64,000 nucleotides of DNA from the NCBI GenBank assembly GCA_965229625.1, contig CBDDJJ010000001.1, positions 2,480,001 through 2,544,000 on the forward strand. Reading direction: 5' to 3'. The notes beneath the pieces were generated by a model that was not told the origin of the DNA, made no database searches, and saw only the letters and a program-made list of their open reading frames with translations. Both the position numbers and the translations under genes were made by a program. Position 1 is the stretch's first letter. Each line of letters starts with the position of its first letter. Origin of the DNA: JANQIO01 sp965229625 (GTDB lineage: Bacteria > Pseudomonadota > Gammaproteobacteria > Pseudomonadales > Halieaceae). This document shows positions 34,707-42,378 of this stretch, in pieces.

Positions 34707-36347
34707 TCAATCCTGCTGTTCCGAAGGTGAATAACTTACCGTGAAGCTGAGATCGGCCTCGGCACCATCAAAGTCTCGTGCCACAACACGGATACGCGCG
34801 CTGCCCTCTGCGCCGGCCGGGGGCGAGAATTCAAATCGTCGGTGCAAGGCGTCAAACTTCACCCAGCCCGGCAGGCCACTCGAGGGGTGGCTGTAGGCGA
34901 GGTATTTCAGTGCATCGCCCTCGTCGGGGTCAAAGAACGTGTCCTCGTGCATGACCAGGTCGCTGACGGCTCCTGCCGGGATATCCATATCCGGCAGCGG
35001 CAGGCCCACCTGCGGTGGCAAGTTGCCCAGGTTCTCCTCGATCACCCCCTTGTTACGGTTGCCGATCAACCAGGCGAACCAGAACAGGAGAGCGGCGAGC
35101 AACAGGTTGGTAACAATGAACCCGGAGAGACCAATGCCGATCAGCGAACTGCCCACATAGACAGCCAACGCTGAGAGCACATCGCCACAGCGGAAGAAGA
35201 AGGTATCGATGCAGTTTTTGCCGACGTATTTTTCCTCCCGACGCACCGGCAGGAACAGGGCATGGCGAGTGGTGTTCAACAGCGAGTAGCTGATGCTGTT
35301 CTCGGCGATCATGGCTACCCGCACCACCGCCAGCACCGGGAACACCAGCATCAGGGAGTAGCTGCCCATCATCAGCGCGGGCAGTACCAGCAGCGCACCC
35401 TTGAGGCCGATACGGTCGAATATGCGCGACACCAGGAACAGCTGGATCAGAAAACCCAGCAGGGTGAACCAGGCAAAGTAGCTCGAGTAAAAGGCGGTCA
35501 TGAAGTCGCCACGGGTGCCGGACAGCATGCCGGCCGCTTCCAGCGCATCGGCCTCGTTGGTGACAAAGGCCGACAGGATGTACTCGCCGTTGGTATTCAC
35601 CAGGTTCATCAGGATGATGAACAGGGCGATCATCGTAAGATAATAACTGCGGAACACCACCATAAAACCTTCCGATACGGGCGGCGGTTTGTCGTGAAAT
35701 TCATCGGCGATCTGGCTGGCAGAGCCAGGCGGTATGGTGGCCTCCACCCGGCCAGAGAACCACCAGGGAATCAGCAACAGCACACCGGCAAGCAGCATGG
35801 TGCCGTCGTGGCCAATCACGGGATTGAGCCAGCCCGCTGCCTGGGCACCCAGGTAGGCGCCGCCTGAGGCCGCCGCTGCCACCACAGGGAAGATCCGCTG
35901 CCCCGATTTCACATTGTAGAGATCGGCGGAAAACCCCCAGAACAGCGCCAGCACCATGACTGAGAAAATGCCCAGCCAGACATAAAAGGCGATGGCGATA
36001 CGCCAGCCGGCATTGTAGGCAAAGGCGAAGATCAGCACGTTGCTGATGAAGAACAGGAAAATGCGGCTGATCAGGATGTGCTTGGCCGCCTCGTGGCCGA
36101 GGCGGTGATAGACCCGCGCAAACACCGGCACCACGACCATCAGGATCGCCGCCTGCATGGCATTGGTGTAGGACTTCAGCTCCGCACTGCCCTCGGCGAG
36201 GATCAGCGGGTCGCGAATGACCTTCAGCAGGTAGTACACGAACAGGATGGTGAAGGCCTGCACGCACAACAGCAGAACGCCGCGCCCCTCGTTGGGGCGC
36301 AGGGTGGTGAACAGTGAGAGGAAACGCTCGGTGGGCGTGAACTTCAT
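34707..36347 (-). CDS. NTP/NDP exchange-type transporter with C-terminal cadherin-like domain
   Basis: This 546-residue inner-membrane protein has roughly ten to twelve helices across residues 1-440 and the N-terminal pattern of bacterial NTP/NDP (ADP/ATP-carrier-like, TLC) translocases (FTILFVYYLLKVIRDPLIL). Residues ~450-546 form an extra soluble domain: EDTFFDPDEGDALKYLAYS, SGLPGWVKFDALHRRFEFSP, ARDFDGAEADLSFTVSY, which is the dystroglycan/cadherin-like (CADG) Ig-type pattern. I recall no such fusion in the family. Free-living bacteria usually use these proteins for something other than ATP theft. Gene stands alone between csp and the twin secreted genes. Confidence 0.8.
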   Translation of the reverse strand: MKFTPTERFLSLFTTLRPNEGRGVLLLCVQAFTILFVYYLLKVIRDPLILAEGSAELKSYTNAMQAAILMVVVPVFARVYHRLGHEAAKHILISRIFLFFISNVLIFAFAYNAGWRIAIAFYVWLGIFSVMVLALFWGFSADLYNVKSGQRIFPVVAAAASGGAYLGAQAAGWLNPVIGHDGTMLLAGVLLLIPWWFSGRVEATIPPGSASQIADEFHDKPPPVSEGFMVVFRSYYLTMIALFIILMNLVNTNGEYILSAFVTNEADALEAAGMLSGTRGDFMTAFYSSYFAWFTLLGFLIQLFLVSRIFDRIGLKGALLVLPALMMGSYSLMLVFPVLAVVRVAMIAENSISYSLLNTTRHALFLPVRREEKYVGKNCIDTFFFRCGDVLSALAVYVGSSLIGIGLSGFIVTNLLLAALLFWFAWLIGNRNKGVIEENLGNLPPQVGLPLPDMDIPAGAVSDLVMHEDTFFDPDEGDALKYLAYSHPSSGLPGWVKFDALHRRFEFSPPAGAEGSARIRVVARDFDGAEADLSFTVSYSPSEQQD

Positions 36348-36372
36348 CCGCTAGAACCAGTTGCGAGGTGGT

Positions 36373-36771
36373 TCAGTTATTCACCCTGATGTTGGGGTCC
36401 AGCGGCTGGTTTTCACAGCCTTTGCCGACCACGGTGTACTTGTATGTGGCAATCGGTGCCCTGGTGTCTATGGGTTTGGAGACCTTGCCATTGGGTGCCT
36501 TGAGCGTCGCCCCCTTCAGGGGGTCGAAGTACAGCATGAATTCCTGCCGGGACCGGTTGCCTGCAAGATCATAGGCCTGCCACTCGATCTTCTTGCCGCG
36601 ACTGGTGTCGATATTCGGTACACCCGGCTGGGGGCAGCCCCCGGCGTCAAACCTGATGGGGATGAGACTGTCAGCGCTCGCCAGACCTGGAAGCAACAGC
36701 CCACTCACCAGCAGTATTGCTGACATCAAGGCGGCAGACAGCGTCGTCTGTTGGGGTGATTGTGCGTTCAT
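36373..36771 (-). CDS. small secreted protein, paralogue A
   Basis: This 132-residue protein has a signal peptide (residues ~10-33, SAALMSAILLVSGLLLPGLASA), a mature domain with two cysteines (GGCPQPG and GKGCENQP), and a C-terminal YKYTVVGKGCENQPLDPNIR-like end. SD GGAGA precedes ATG 36771. It shares the YKYTVx...QPLDPN(I/F)RVN end with the next gene, and both have a segment LYFDPLKGA/VYFAPIQGK in the middle, so the two are paralogues from a local duplication. No known family came to mind. It is 24 bases from the transporter gene's start and 29 bases after the paralogue stop, so the three may be one transcript. Confidence 0.7.
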   Translation of the reverse strand: MNAQSPQQTTLSAALMSAILLVSGLLLPGLASADSLIPIRFDAGGCPQPGVPNIDTSRGKKIEWQAYDLAGNRSRQEFMLYFDPLKGATLKAPNGKVSKPIDTRAPIATYKYTVVGKGCENQPLDPNIRVNN

Positions 36772-36800
36772 ATCTTCTCCTTATTGGTAACGCAGCGTGT

Positions 36801-37292
36801 TTAGAGGTTGACCCGAAAATTCGGGTCGAGCGGCTCGCATTGCGGGTCTCCCTGCTGGGGCCAGTCCCAAACGGTGTACTTGTAGATCGCCTTCGGCACG
36901 TCGTTGTCGATATTGGCGCTCGCTGTGCCATTGTTTCCGTTCAACTGCTTGCCCTGGATGGGTGCGAAGTACACCTTGAATCTCGGCGGGTCATCGAAAG
37001 TCTGCCCGGAGCCATCGACGGCGCGGAAAGTGATGCTGCGGCCGGAAAAAACCTCGGGGCACGCCTTGTCAACGCGCTTCGGGCAAAGGTTCCCATTGCC
37101 GTCATCTTTGAAGGTAATGTCCACAGTGACGTTCTGTGGCGTGGGGTTGCCCGGTGGTATCGCGCACACTTCGTCGAGCAGCGCCATCAGTTGTTCCTCC
37201 GGACGTGTTTTCACATCGGCGCAGGCGCCTAGCAGCAGGCCCGCACAGCACGCCAGAACACTGGATTTCAACAGCCTGGAGGTATTAGCCAT
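36801..37292 (-). CDS. small secreted lipoprotein, paralogue B
   Basis: This 163-residue protein has a lipoprotein signal (LLGAC, Cys ~24), a spacer, then a domain with paired cysteines and the shared C-terminal QCEPLDPNFRVNL, matching paralogue A (PLDPNIRVNN). The central FKVYFAPIQGKQL aligns with MLYFDPLKGATL in paralogue A. ATG 37292 with GAGGGA upstream was chosen over an in-frame ATG at 37310. It starts 48 bases after the stop of the TolB-like/TPR protein on the same strand. Function unknown; secretion and lipidation are the only firm points. Confidence 0.7.
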   Translation of the reverse strand: MANTSRLLKSSVLACCAGLLLGACADVKTRPEEQLMALLDEVCAIPPGNPTPQNVTVDITFKDDGNGNLCPKRVDKACPEVFSGRSITFRAVDGSGQTFDDPPRFKVYFAPIQGKQLNGNNGTASANIDNDVPKAIYKYTVWDWPQQGDPQCEPLDPNFRVNL

Positions 37293-37339
37293 TTGTCTTC
37301 CCTCGCTCATCAGTTGGTCACCCACCGCGTTCAGCCTAG

Positions 37340-39298
37340 CTACCGGCCGGCAGATTCCACGGTCGTGCACAGGTTTGCATCAACAGCCACCAAATCTATC
37401 GAATAGCCCATATTCACCGCTTGCGCCAGTGCCCGCCCCGCCTGCTCATGATCCCCCAGCGAACAGAACGCCGTGGCCGCGTTGTAGCTGACGTAGACAT
37501 CGTCCGGGGCGAGTGCTCGCGCACGGGCAATATTCTGAAGTGCCAGCTCTCTGTCACCGACCCCGGCCTGGTAGTGAGCCAGCAGGCCGAGGGTCTGGGT
37601 ATCCGAGGGATTGACTGCCAGTCGCTCCATGGCCAGCTTTATGGCATTGCGATACATGGGCTCCGCGAGCTCTTGCTGGTCACCGCCCAGGTGCCGGTAG
37701 GTATCGCCGAGGGCACCCCAGTTCTGGAAGTCATCGGGCGCCAGTTCAACCGCCTTCATATACATTTCCAGGGCGTCCTCAAACTGGCCGAGGAAAAACA
37801 GGCTGGAGCCGGCGTTCGAATAGGCGAGTGCGGTGGGTTCCAGCTCGAGGGATCGGCGCAGTGCTTCAGCGGCGCTTTCGAAATCTCCGGTCAGGAAATA
37901 GCAGGCCCCCAGATCGTTGAACGCCTGGGCGTTGTCAGGCATCAGACTGGTGATACGGCTGTAGAACGGTATCGCATCTTCAAAGCGCCCCCTGGAGAAC
38001 AGCAGCCTTCCCATACCCATATAGCCTCGCCAGTCCAGCGGATGATTCCGAATAGCCAGTTGGAACGTGTCTTCCGCCTGGCTCGCCTTGTTGTCCAGGC
38101 GGTAGGTATGCCCAAGTCCATCGAGTGCATCCGACGAGTTTGGATCGAGATTTAACGCCTGGTTGAACTGAACCAGGGCCTCCTCGTACTTGCCGGAAAA
38201 CCGGTAGAGGTTGCCCAGTGCGACAAACACCGGCAGCGCATCACCTTCGATTGCCAGCGCCGCTTCGCAAGCGACACGTGCTTCCTGGAACTGCCCGGGA
38301 GCCAGATTCACGCGGTAGAGCCCGAGGTGACTATCACACAAGCCCGCGTATGCGGCGGCGTACTCAGGGTCTAGCTCAATCGCGTGCTCGAACAGCGCGA
38401 TGGCATTGTCCAACGCCTCCTCACTCAGGGACTGGCGCAGGTAATCCCTGCCGCGGAGATAGTAGTCGTAGGCCTCCGGGTCCATGGCGGGCCGCTGGCT
38501 GAGAAATTGGGCAGAAGTATCCGACAATGCGATCTGCATGCTCGCCACCACCTGTCGAGCAATATCGTCCTGAATCTTGAAGCTATCGCTATAGTCCCGG
38601 TCATAGGTCTCGGACCAGAGGTGAAAGCCGCTTTCCATTTCGATCAGCTGGGCAGTGACCCGCACTTTTTCACCGGACCGGCGCACACTCCCGTCGAGGA
38701 TATGCGCCACCCCCAACCTGTCGCCCACCTCCTTGAGCTCGACATCCTTGCCCTTGTAATAAAAGGAGGACGTGCGTGCCGCCACGTCCAGTTCATTGAT
38801 CCTGGCGAGCAGATTGAGAATTTCTTCGGCGAGGCCGTCACCAAAGTAATCGACCGAGGGGTCATCCGACATATTCTGAAAGGCCATGACCGCAACGGAG
38901 GGCCTCTCGCCCTGCTCATCGCCGTAGGCTTCAGCCACCTGCTCCTGCAGCGTGAGGCGTTCAAGGTAGAGAAAGCCCACCAGGAAGATCAGGGCCAGCA
39001 GCAGCCCCAGTTCCGCAAATCGGGCGGGTGACAGCCGCAACTTGCCGAAGTTAACCTCAGGGTCGATCTCGACGATTCCCTCGGATGTTACTTCGAACAC
39101 CCAGGCCAGGATGATCGCTGCCGGGAAACCCAGCGCCGCCACGGCCAGCGCGCTGGTAATAGCCCAGTCGGGAAACCCGAGGATGGGAAAGAAGATGTCG
39201 GCGACTTGCAGAAAGGCCCAGCTGCCCGCCGCGTAGATTGCGGCGACACGGTATACACCCCTGCCTTTCAGTTCCCCGAGGAACCGGCGGATATCCAT
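37340..39298 (-). CDS. TolB-like/TPR membrane protein (paralogue of 27073-29343)
   Basis: This 652-residue protein shares the N-terminal FLGELKGRGVYRVAAIYAAG cytoplasmic/membrane segment, two to three helices, a TolB-N-like domain from ~131 (SVAVMAFQNMSDDPSVDYFGDG) and TPR repeats from ~300 (ALNLDPNSSDALDGL, AVELAPDDFQNWGAL). ATG 39298 is used; an in-frame GTG two codons upstream is the alternative. Its neighbours are the twin secreted proteins, 48 bases downstream on the same strand, suggesting an envelope sensing or delivery unit. No enzymatic motif is seen. Confidence 0.75.
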   Translation of the reverse strand: MDIRRFLGELKGRGVYRVAAIYAAGSWAFLQVADIFFPILGFPDWAITSALAVAALGFPAAIILAWVFEVTSEGIVEIDPEVNFGKLRLSPARFAELGLLLALIFLVGFLYLERLTLQEQVAEAYGDEQGERPSVAVMAFQNMSDDPSVDYFGDGLAEEILNLLARINELDVAARTSSFYYKGKDVELKEVGDRLGVAHILDGSVRRSGEKVRVTAQLIEMESGFHLWSETYDRDYSDSFKIQDDIARQVVASMQIALSDTSAQFLSQRPAMDPEAYDYYLRGRDYLRQSLSEEALDNAIALFEHAIELDPEYAAAYAGLCDSHLGLYRVNLAPGQFQEARVACEAALAIEGDALPVFVALGNLYRFSGKYEEALVQFNQALNLDPNSSDALDGLGHTYRLDNKASQAEDTFQLAIRNHPLDWRGYMGMGRLLFSRGRFEDAIPFYSRITSLMPDNAQAFNDLGACYFLTGDFESAAEALRRSLELEPTALAYSNAGSSLFFLGQFEDALEMYMKAVELAPDDFQNWGALGDTYRHLGGDQQELAEPMYRNAIKLAMERLAVNPSDTQTLGLLAHYQAGVGDRELALQNIARARALAPDDVYVSYNAATAFCSLGDHEQAGRALAQAVNMGYSIDLVAVDANLCTTVESAGR

Positions 39299-39328
39299 AT
39301 GCACGCCTATTTTCCTGACTAGCTTATT

Positions 39329-39781
39329 CTAGCCCAGGTTTCCTTTTTCGGCCTTTTGCAGCGCCGCCGGCAGCGTAAGTATGTACTCGCGAATCTCGTC
39401 TCGAACCCGTCGATAGTGCGCCAGCCCCTCTTCGCGGGTGGCAGCGTTACGCGCCAGCGCCGGCGGGTCGTCGAAGCCCCGGTGCACCACCGCCGTGCGC
39501 GCCGGGAAATAGGGACAGGTTTCATTGGCGTGGCCACACACGGTCACGACGTAATCAAACTCGCCCGGCAGCTCATCCAGCGTCTTGCTCTGGTGACCGC
39601 TGATGTCGATGCCGATTTCAGCCATCACGGCCACCGCGTCAGGGTTCAGCCCGTGTTTTTCGATCCCGGCCGAGGCCGGCGCCAAAACGTCACCACGCAG
39701 CGCCCGGCACAGCCCTTCGGCCATCTGGCTGCGACAGGAATTACCCGTGCACAGAAAGAGAATGGATGCTTGTTCGCTCAT
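39329..39781 (-). CDS. arsC: arsenate reductase, thioredoxin-coupled type
   Basis: This 150-residue low-molecular-weight-phosphatase-fold reductase has the P-loop CTGNSCRSQMAE with nucleophile Cys11, and the redox pair Cys82 and Cys89 in VCGHANETCP, spaced exactly as in the thioredoxin-dependent ArsC of S. aureus (Cys82, Cys89). It reduces arsenate to arsenite. No ArsR or arsenite pump gene is adjacent; detoxification would need export genes elsewhere. ATG 39781 gives the normal short N-terminus. Divergent from coq7 across 113 bases. Confidence 0.9.
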   Translation of the reverse strand: MSEQASILFLCTGNSCRSQMAEGLCRALRGDVLAPASAGIEKHGLNPDAVAVMAEIGIDISGHQSKTLDELPGEFDYVVTVCGHANETCPYFPARTAVVHRGFDDPPALARNAATREEGLAHYRRVRDEIREYILTLPAALQKAEKGNLG

Positions 39782-39894
39782 TGAGACCCCCTCGCGTGAA
39801 GCTATGCCCAATGCTGCCAACGGTCAATGTAGGAAAACGTGACAAAACAGCGACAAGCTGCGCCAGCGGCGCGGCACGATGCGTATGCACTGGT

Positions 39895-40470
39895 ATGAAC
39901 ATGCCAGCCACCGCCGCCCTGCTTGTCGAGGATATGCCCGAGGCATTGCTCCTCGAGAAGCGCCTGCAGGGCGATTTGCGCTCGGACCATGCCGGGGAAA
40001 CCGGTGCCGTATGGATTTATCGCGGCATCCTGGCACTGAGCCGGGATCCGGAAATCCGTGCCTTCGCCATCGAACACCTGCAGACCGAGCGGGAGCACCT
40101 GGCATTTTTCGATCGCTGGTTACCCGCAGCCCTGCACAGCCGCCTGCTGCCCCTGTGGCGCCTGGCGGGCTGGACGCTGGGTGCCCTGTCGCTGCTGGGC
40201 GGACGCCGCGGTGTCTACCTCACCATCGATGCCGTCGAGACATTCGTGGTGCAGCACTACCAGGAGCAGATCGAGTACCTGCAGGCGCAGCGGGAGCACC
40301 GCGAGGTGCGCGCGGTGCTGCGGCGCTTTCAGCGCGATGAGGACCATCACCGGGCTGACGCGGCGCAGCGAAGCAGCGAAACGGGGAATGAGGGCTGGCT
40401 GGCCCGCCGCTGGCGCAAGCTCGTCGGCGAAGGCAGCCGGCTTGCCGTGGTGGCGGCGCGCCGGCTCTAA
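39895..40470 (+). CDS. coq7: demethoxyubiquinone hydroxylase (Coq7 family)
   Basis: This 191-residue diiron monooxygenase hydroxylates 2-octaprenyl-3-methyl-6-methoxy-benzoquinol in ubiquinone synthesis. Iron-ligand motifs are visible: Glu35 in DHAGETGAVW, Glu65 and His68 in EREH, Glu115 in DAVETFVVQHYQEQ, and Glu149/His152 in DEDHH, the Coq7 pattern of two carboxylate-histidine sets. ATG 39895 or the ATG at 39901 both work; the frame extends upstream without homology. It is a single gene, convergent with hyuB. Many gammaproteobacteria use Coq7 in place of UbiF. Confidence 0.9.
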   Translation: MNMPATAALLVEDMPEALLLEKRLQGDLRSDHAGETGAVWIYRGILALSRDPEIRAFAIEHLQTEREHLAFFDRWLPAALHSRLLPLWRLAGWTLGALSLLGGRRGVYLTIDAVETFVVQHYQEQIEYLQAQREHREVRAVLRRFQRDEDHHRADAAQRSSETGNEGWLARRWRKLVGEGSRLAVVAARRL

Positions 40471-40494
40471 ACTCACCAACAGGCGCCAGCGCCG

Positions 40495-42368
40495 CTAGCG
40501 GAAGCTCGGAGCCTCGGGTGCCGGCAGGTGAGTTTCCGCCTCGCAGCGGGCCCGGATTTCCTCGATACTGCCGCCGAAGTTGAACAGTGGGATATCGTCG
40601 CCCCGCTCGGCGATGCACTGTTCACGCAGTGCTGCCGTAGCGGCTTCGTCAACGCTGTAGGACCCGGGCGTAGCGCCGGCAATCACCACGCCAAAGCGCC
40701 TGGCGCCCTCAGTGGAGACCAGGCCACGCTCCACATCGTCCAGTACCAGCTGCGGGTCGCGGGCGAAGGGATCGCCCCAACCGCCGCCGCCCCAGGTATT
40801 GAAGTACAGGAGGTCACCTGCCTTGACCTTGATGCCTTCCACCTTGGCAGGCAACCACTCCTCGGAGCCGTCAGTGCGCACCAGGCGCTTGGTGGAGCGC
40901 ATACCGGTATCGCCACCGTTGACCCCCCAGGGATACGTCAGCCAGCGTTCATCGTGAATGCCGATTTCACCGTCACAGAGGAAACGGTAAGCCACGCTCA
41001 GGCCATTTCCGCCCGGTGCAGGCCGGCACCACCGGAGTCGGTGATGGTTTCGTACTGCTCGATGCGCAGCGGGAAGTAGCTTTCGATAAACTCGTTGGGC
41101 ACATTGGTGAAGCCCGGCCACAGGGAATGGCCGTCCGGGCCGTCGCCGATGGGCCGGCCGGGAATGCCGCCGAAGCCAATCTGGAACAGCTGGAACCACT
41201 CTCCGTTTTCATCGTAGCCGGAGTAGAACAGGTGCGGAGAGTCACTGAAGCCTGCAGCGTTCAGCATCTCGTTGGGGGCACCCATGCCTAGCAGAGCGCC
41301 GAGCACGTCGAAGATGCGGCCCAGTGCGTGGGTACGACCAGACAGCGCCGCCGGGTAGTTGGGCTTCAGCAACGTTCCCTGGGGAATGCGCACATCCACC
41401 AGGTCATAAAAGCCATCGTTGAAGACAATCTGCGGATCCACCACGTTGATGGTGAAGGAGCCGAAGAACATCTTGAACATGTCTTCATTGAGAAAGAAGT
41501 TCACGGAGCTCTGGGCCTGGGGATCGGTGCCTTCGAAATCAAATATGGCCTTGTCCCCTTCCCGCCACAGCTTGCAGGCAATCTTGTAGGGACCCATGCC
41601 CATTCCGTCATCGCAAAGGTAATCCTCGAAGTAGCGGGGCTCCTCCGGGACCACCATGTTGATAATGGCGCGCATGGCCTCGAGGTTGCGATCGAGCATG
41701 ATGCCCATGGTGGTGTGCAGAACGTCGTCGCTGAAACGCTCGGTCAGCTCGATCACCCGACGCGAGGCGGTATTGCAGGCCGCCACCAGGGCGTTGAGGT
41801 CAAAGCGGTTCCACTGGCTGGTGCGCACGTTGTGGAGGATCAGCTCCAGCACATCCTGCTGCAGCACGCCCTGCTTGTAGAGCTTGATGGGCGGGATGCG
41901 GATGCCTTCCTGGAAAATAGTGGTGGCCTCGATGGGGATCGAGCCCGGGACCATGCCGCCGTTGTCCGACATGTGGCCGAACATCGCCGTCCAGGCAATA
42001 TGGCGCCCATCCTTGAATACCGGCTTCAGCACCAGCCAGTCCGGCAAGTGCGATACCGCCGCATTACACAGGTAGGGGTCATTGGTGAGGATGATGTCGC
42101 CTTCCTCGATCTCGCCCTCGTAGACCTCGAGGAACGGGCCGATGAAAGACCCGAATTGACCGACGACCATTTTCCCTTCGACGTTGGCGATCATCGGGAA
42201 ACAGTCACCCTGCTCGCGGATACCCGGCGACATAGCGGTACGGAACAGTACCGCATCCATTTCCTCGCGGGCGTTCTTCAGCGCGTTCTCGATAATGTCG
42301 ACGGTCACGCCCTCGACGTCCACGGTCTGGAGAGGGGTGGTGTTGGTTTGCTTGATGGTTGCTGGCAT
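40495..42368 (-). pseudogene. hyuB: hydantoinase B/oxoprolinase family subunit, frameshifted (hyuB)
   Basis: The reading frame from ATG 42368 (SD GGAG) gives the hydantoinase B/HyuB-type N-terminus (DIIENALKNAREEMDAVLFRTAMSPGIREQGD) and runs to TGA near 40998, ending ...ITDSGGAGLHRAEMA. Homologues continue DSGGAG(x)RGGNGLSVAYRF, which is found one frame over, down to 40495 (GGNGLSVAYRFLCDG through ETHLPAPEAPSFR). The break is at 41011-41015: the plus-strand GCCCG would read in frame if it were GCCCCG, a one-base deletion in a C run (G run on the coding strand). With that base restored the protein is ~624 residues, normal for the family. This may be a true inactivating mutation or a sequencing or assembly error. 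It is the third gene of the operon after hyuA. Confidence 0.85.
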
Positions 42369-42378
42369 CGTTCTCTCC

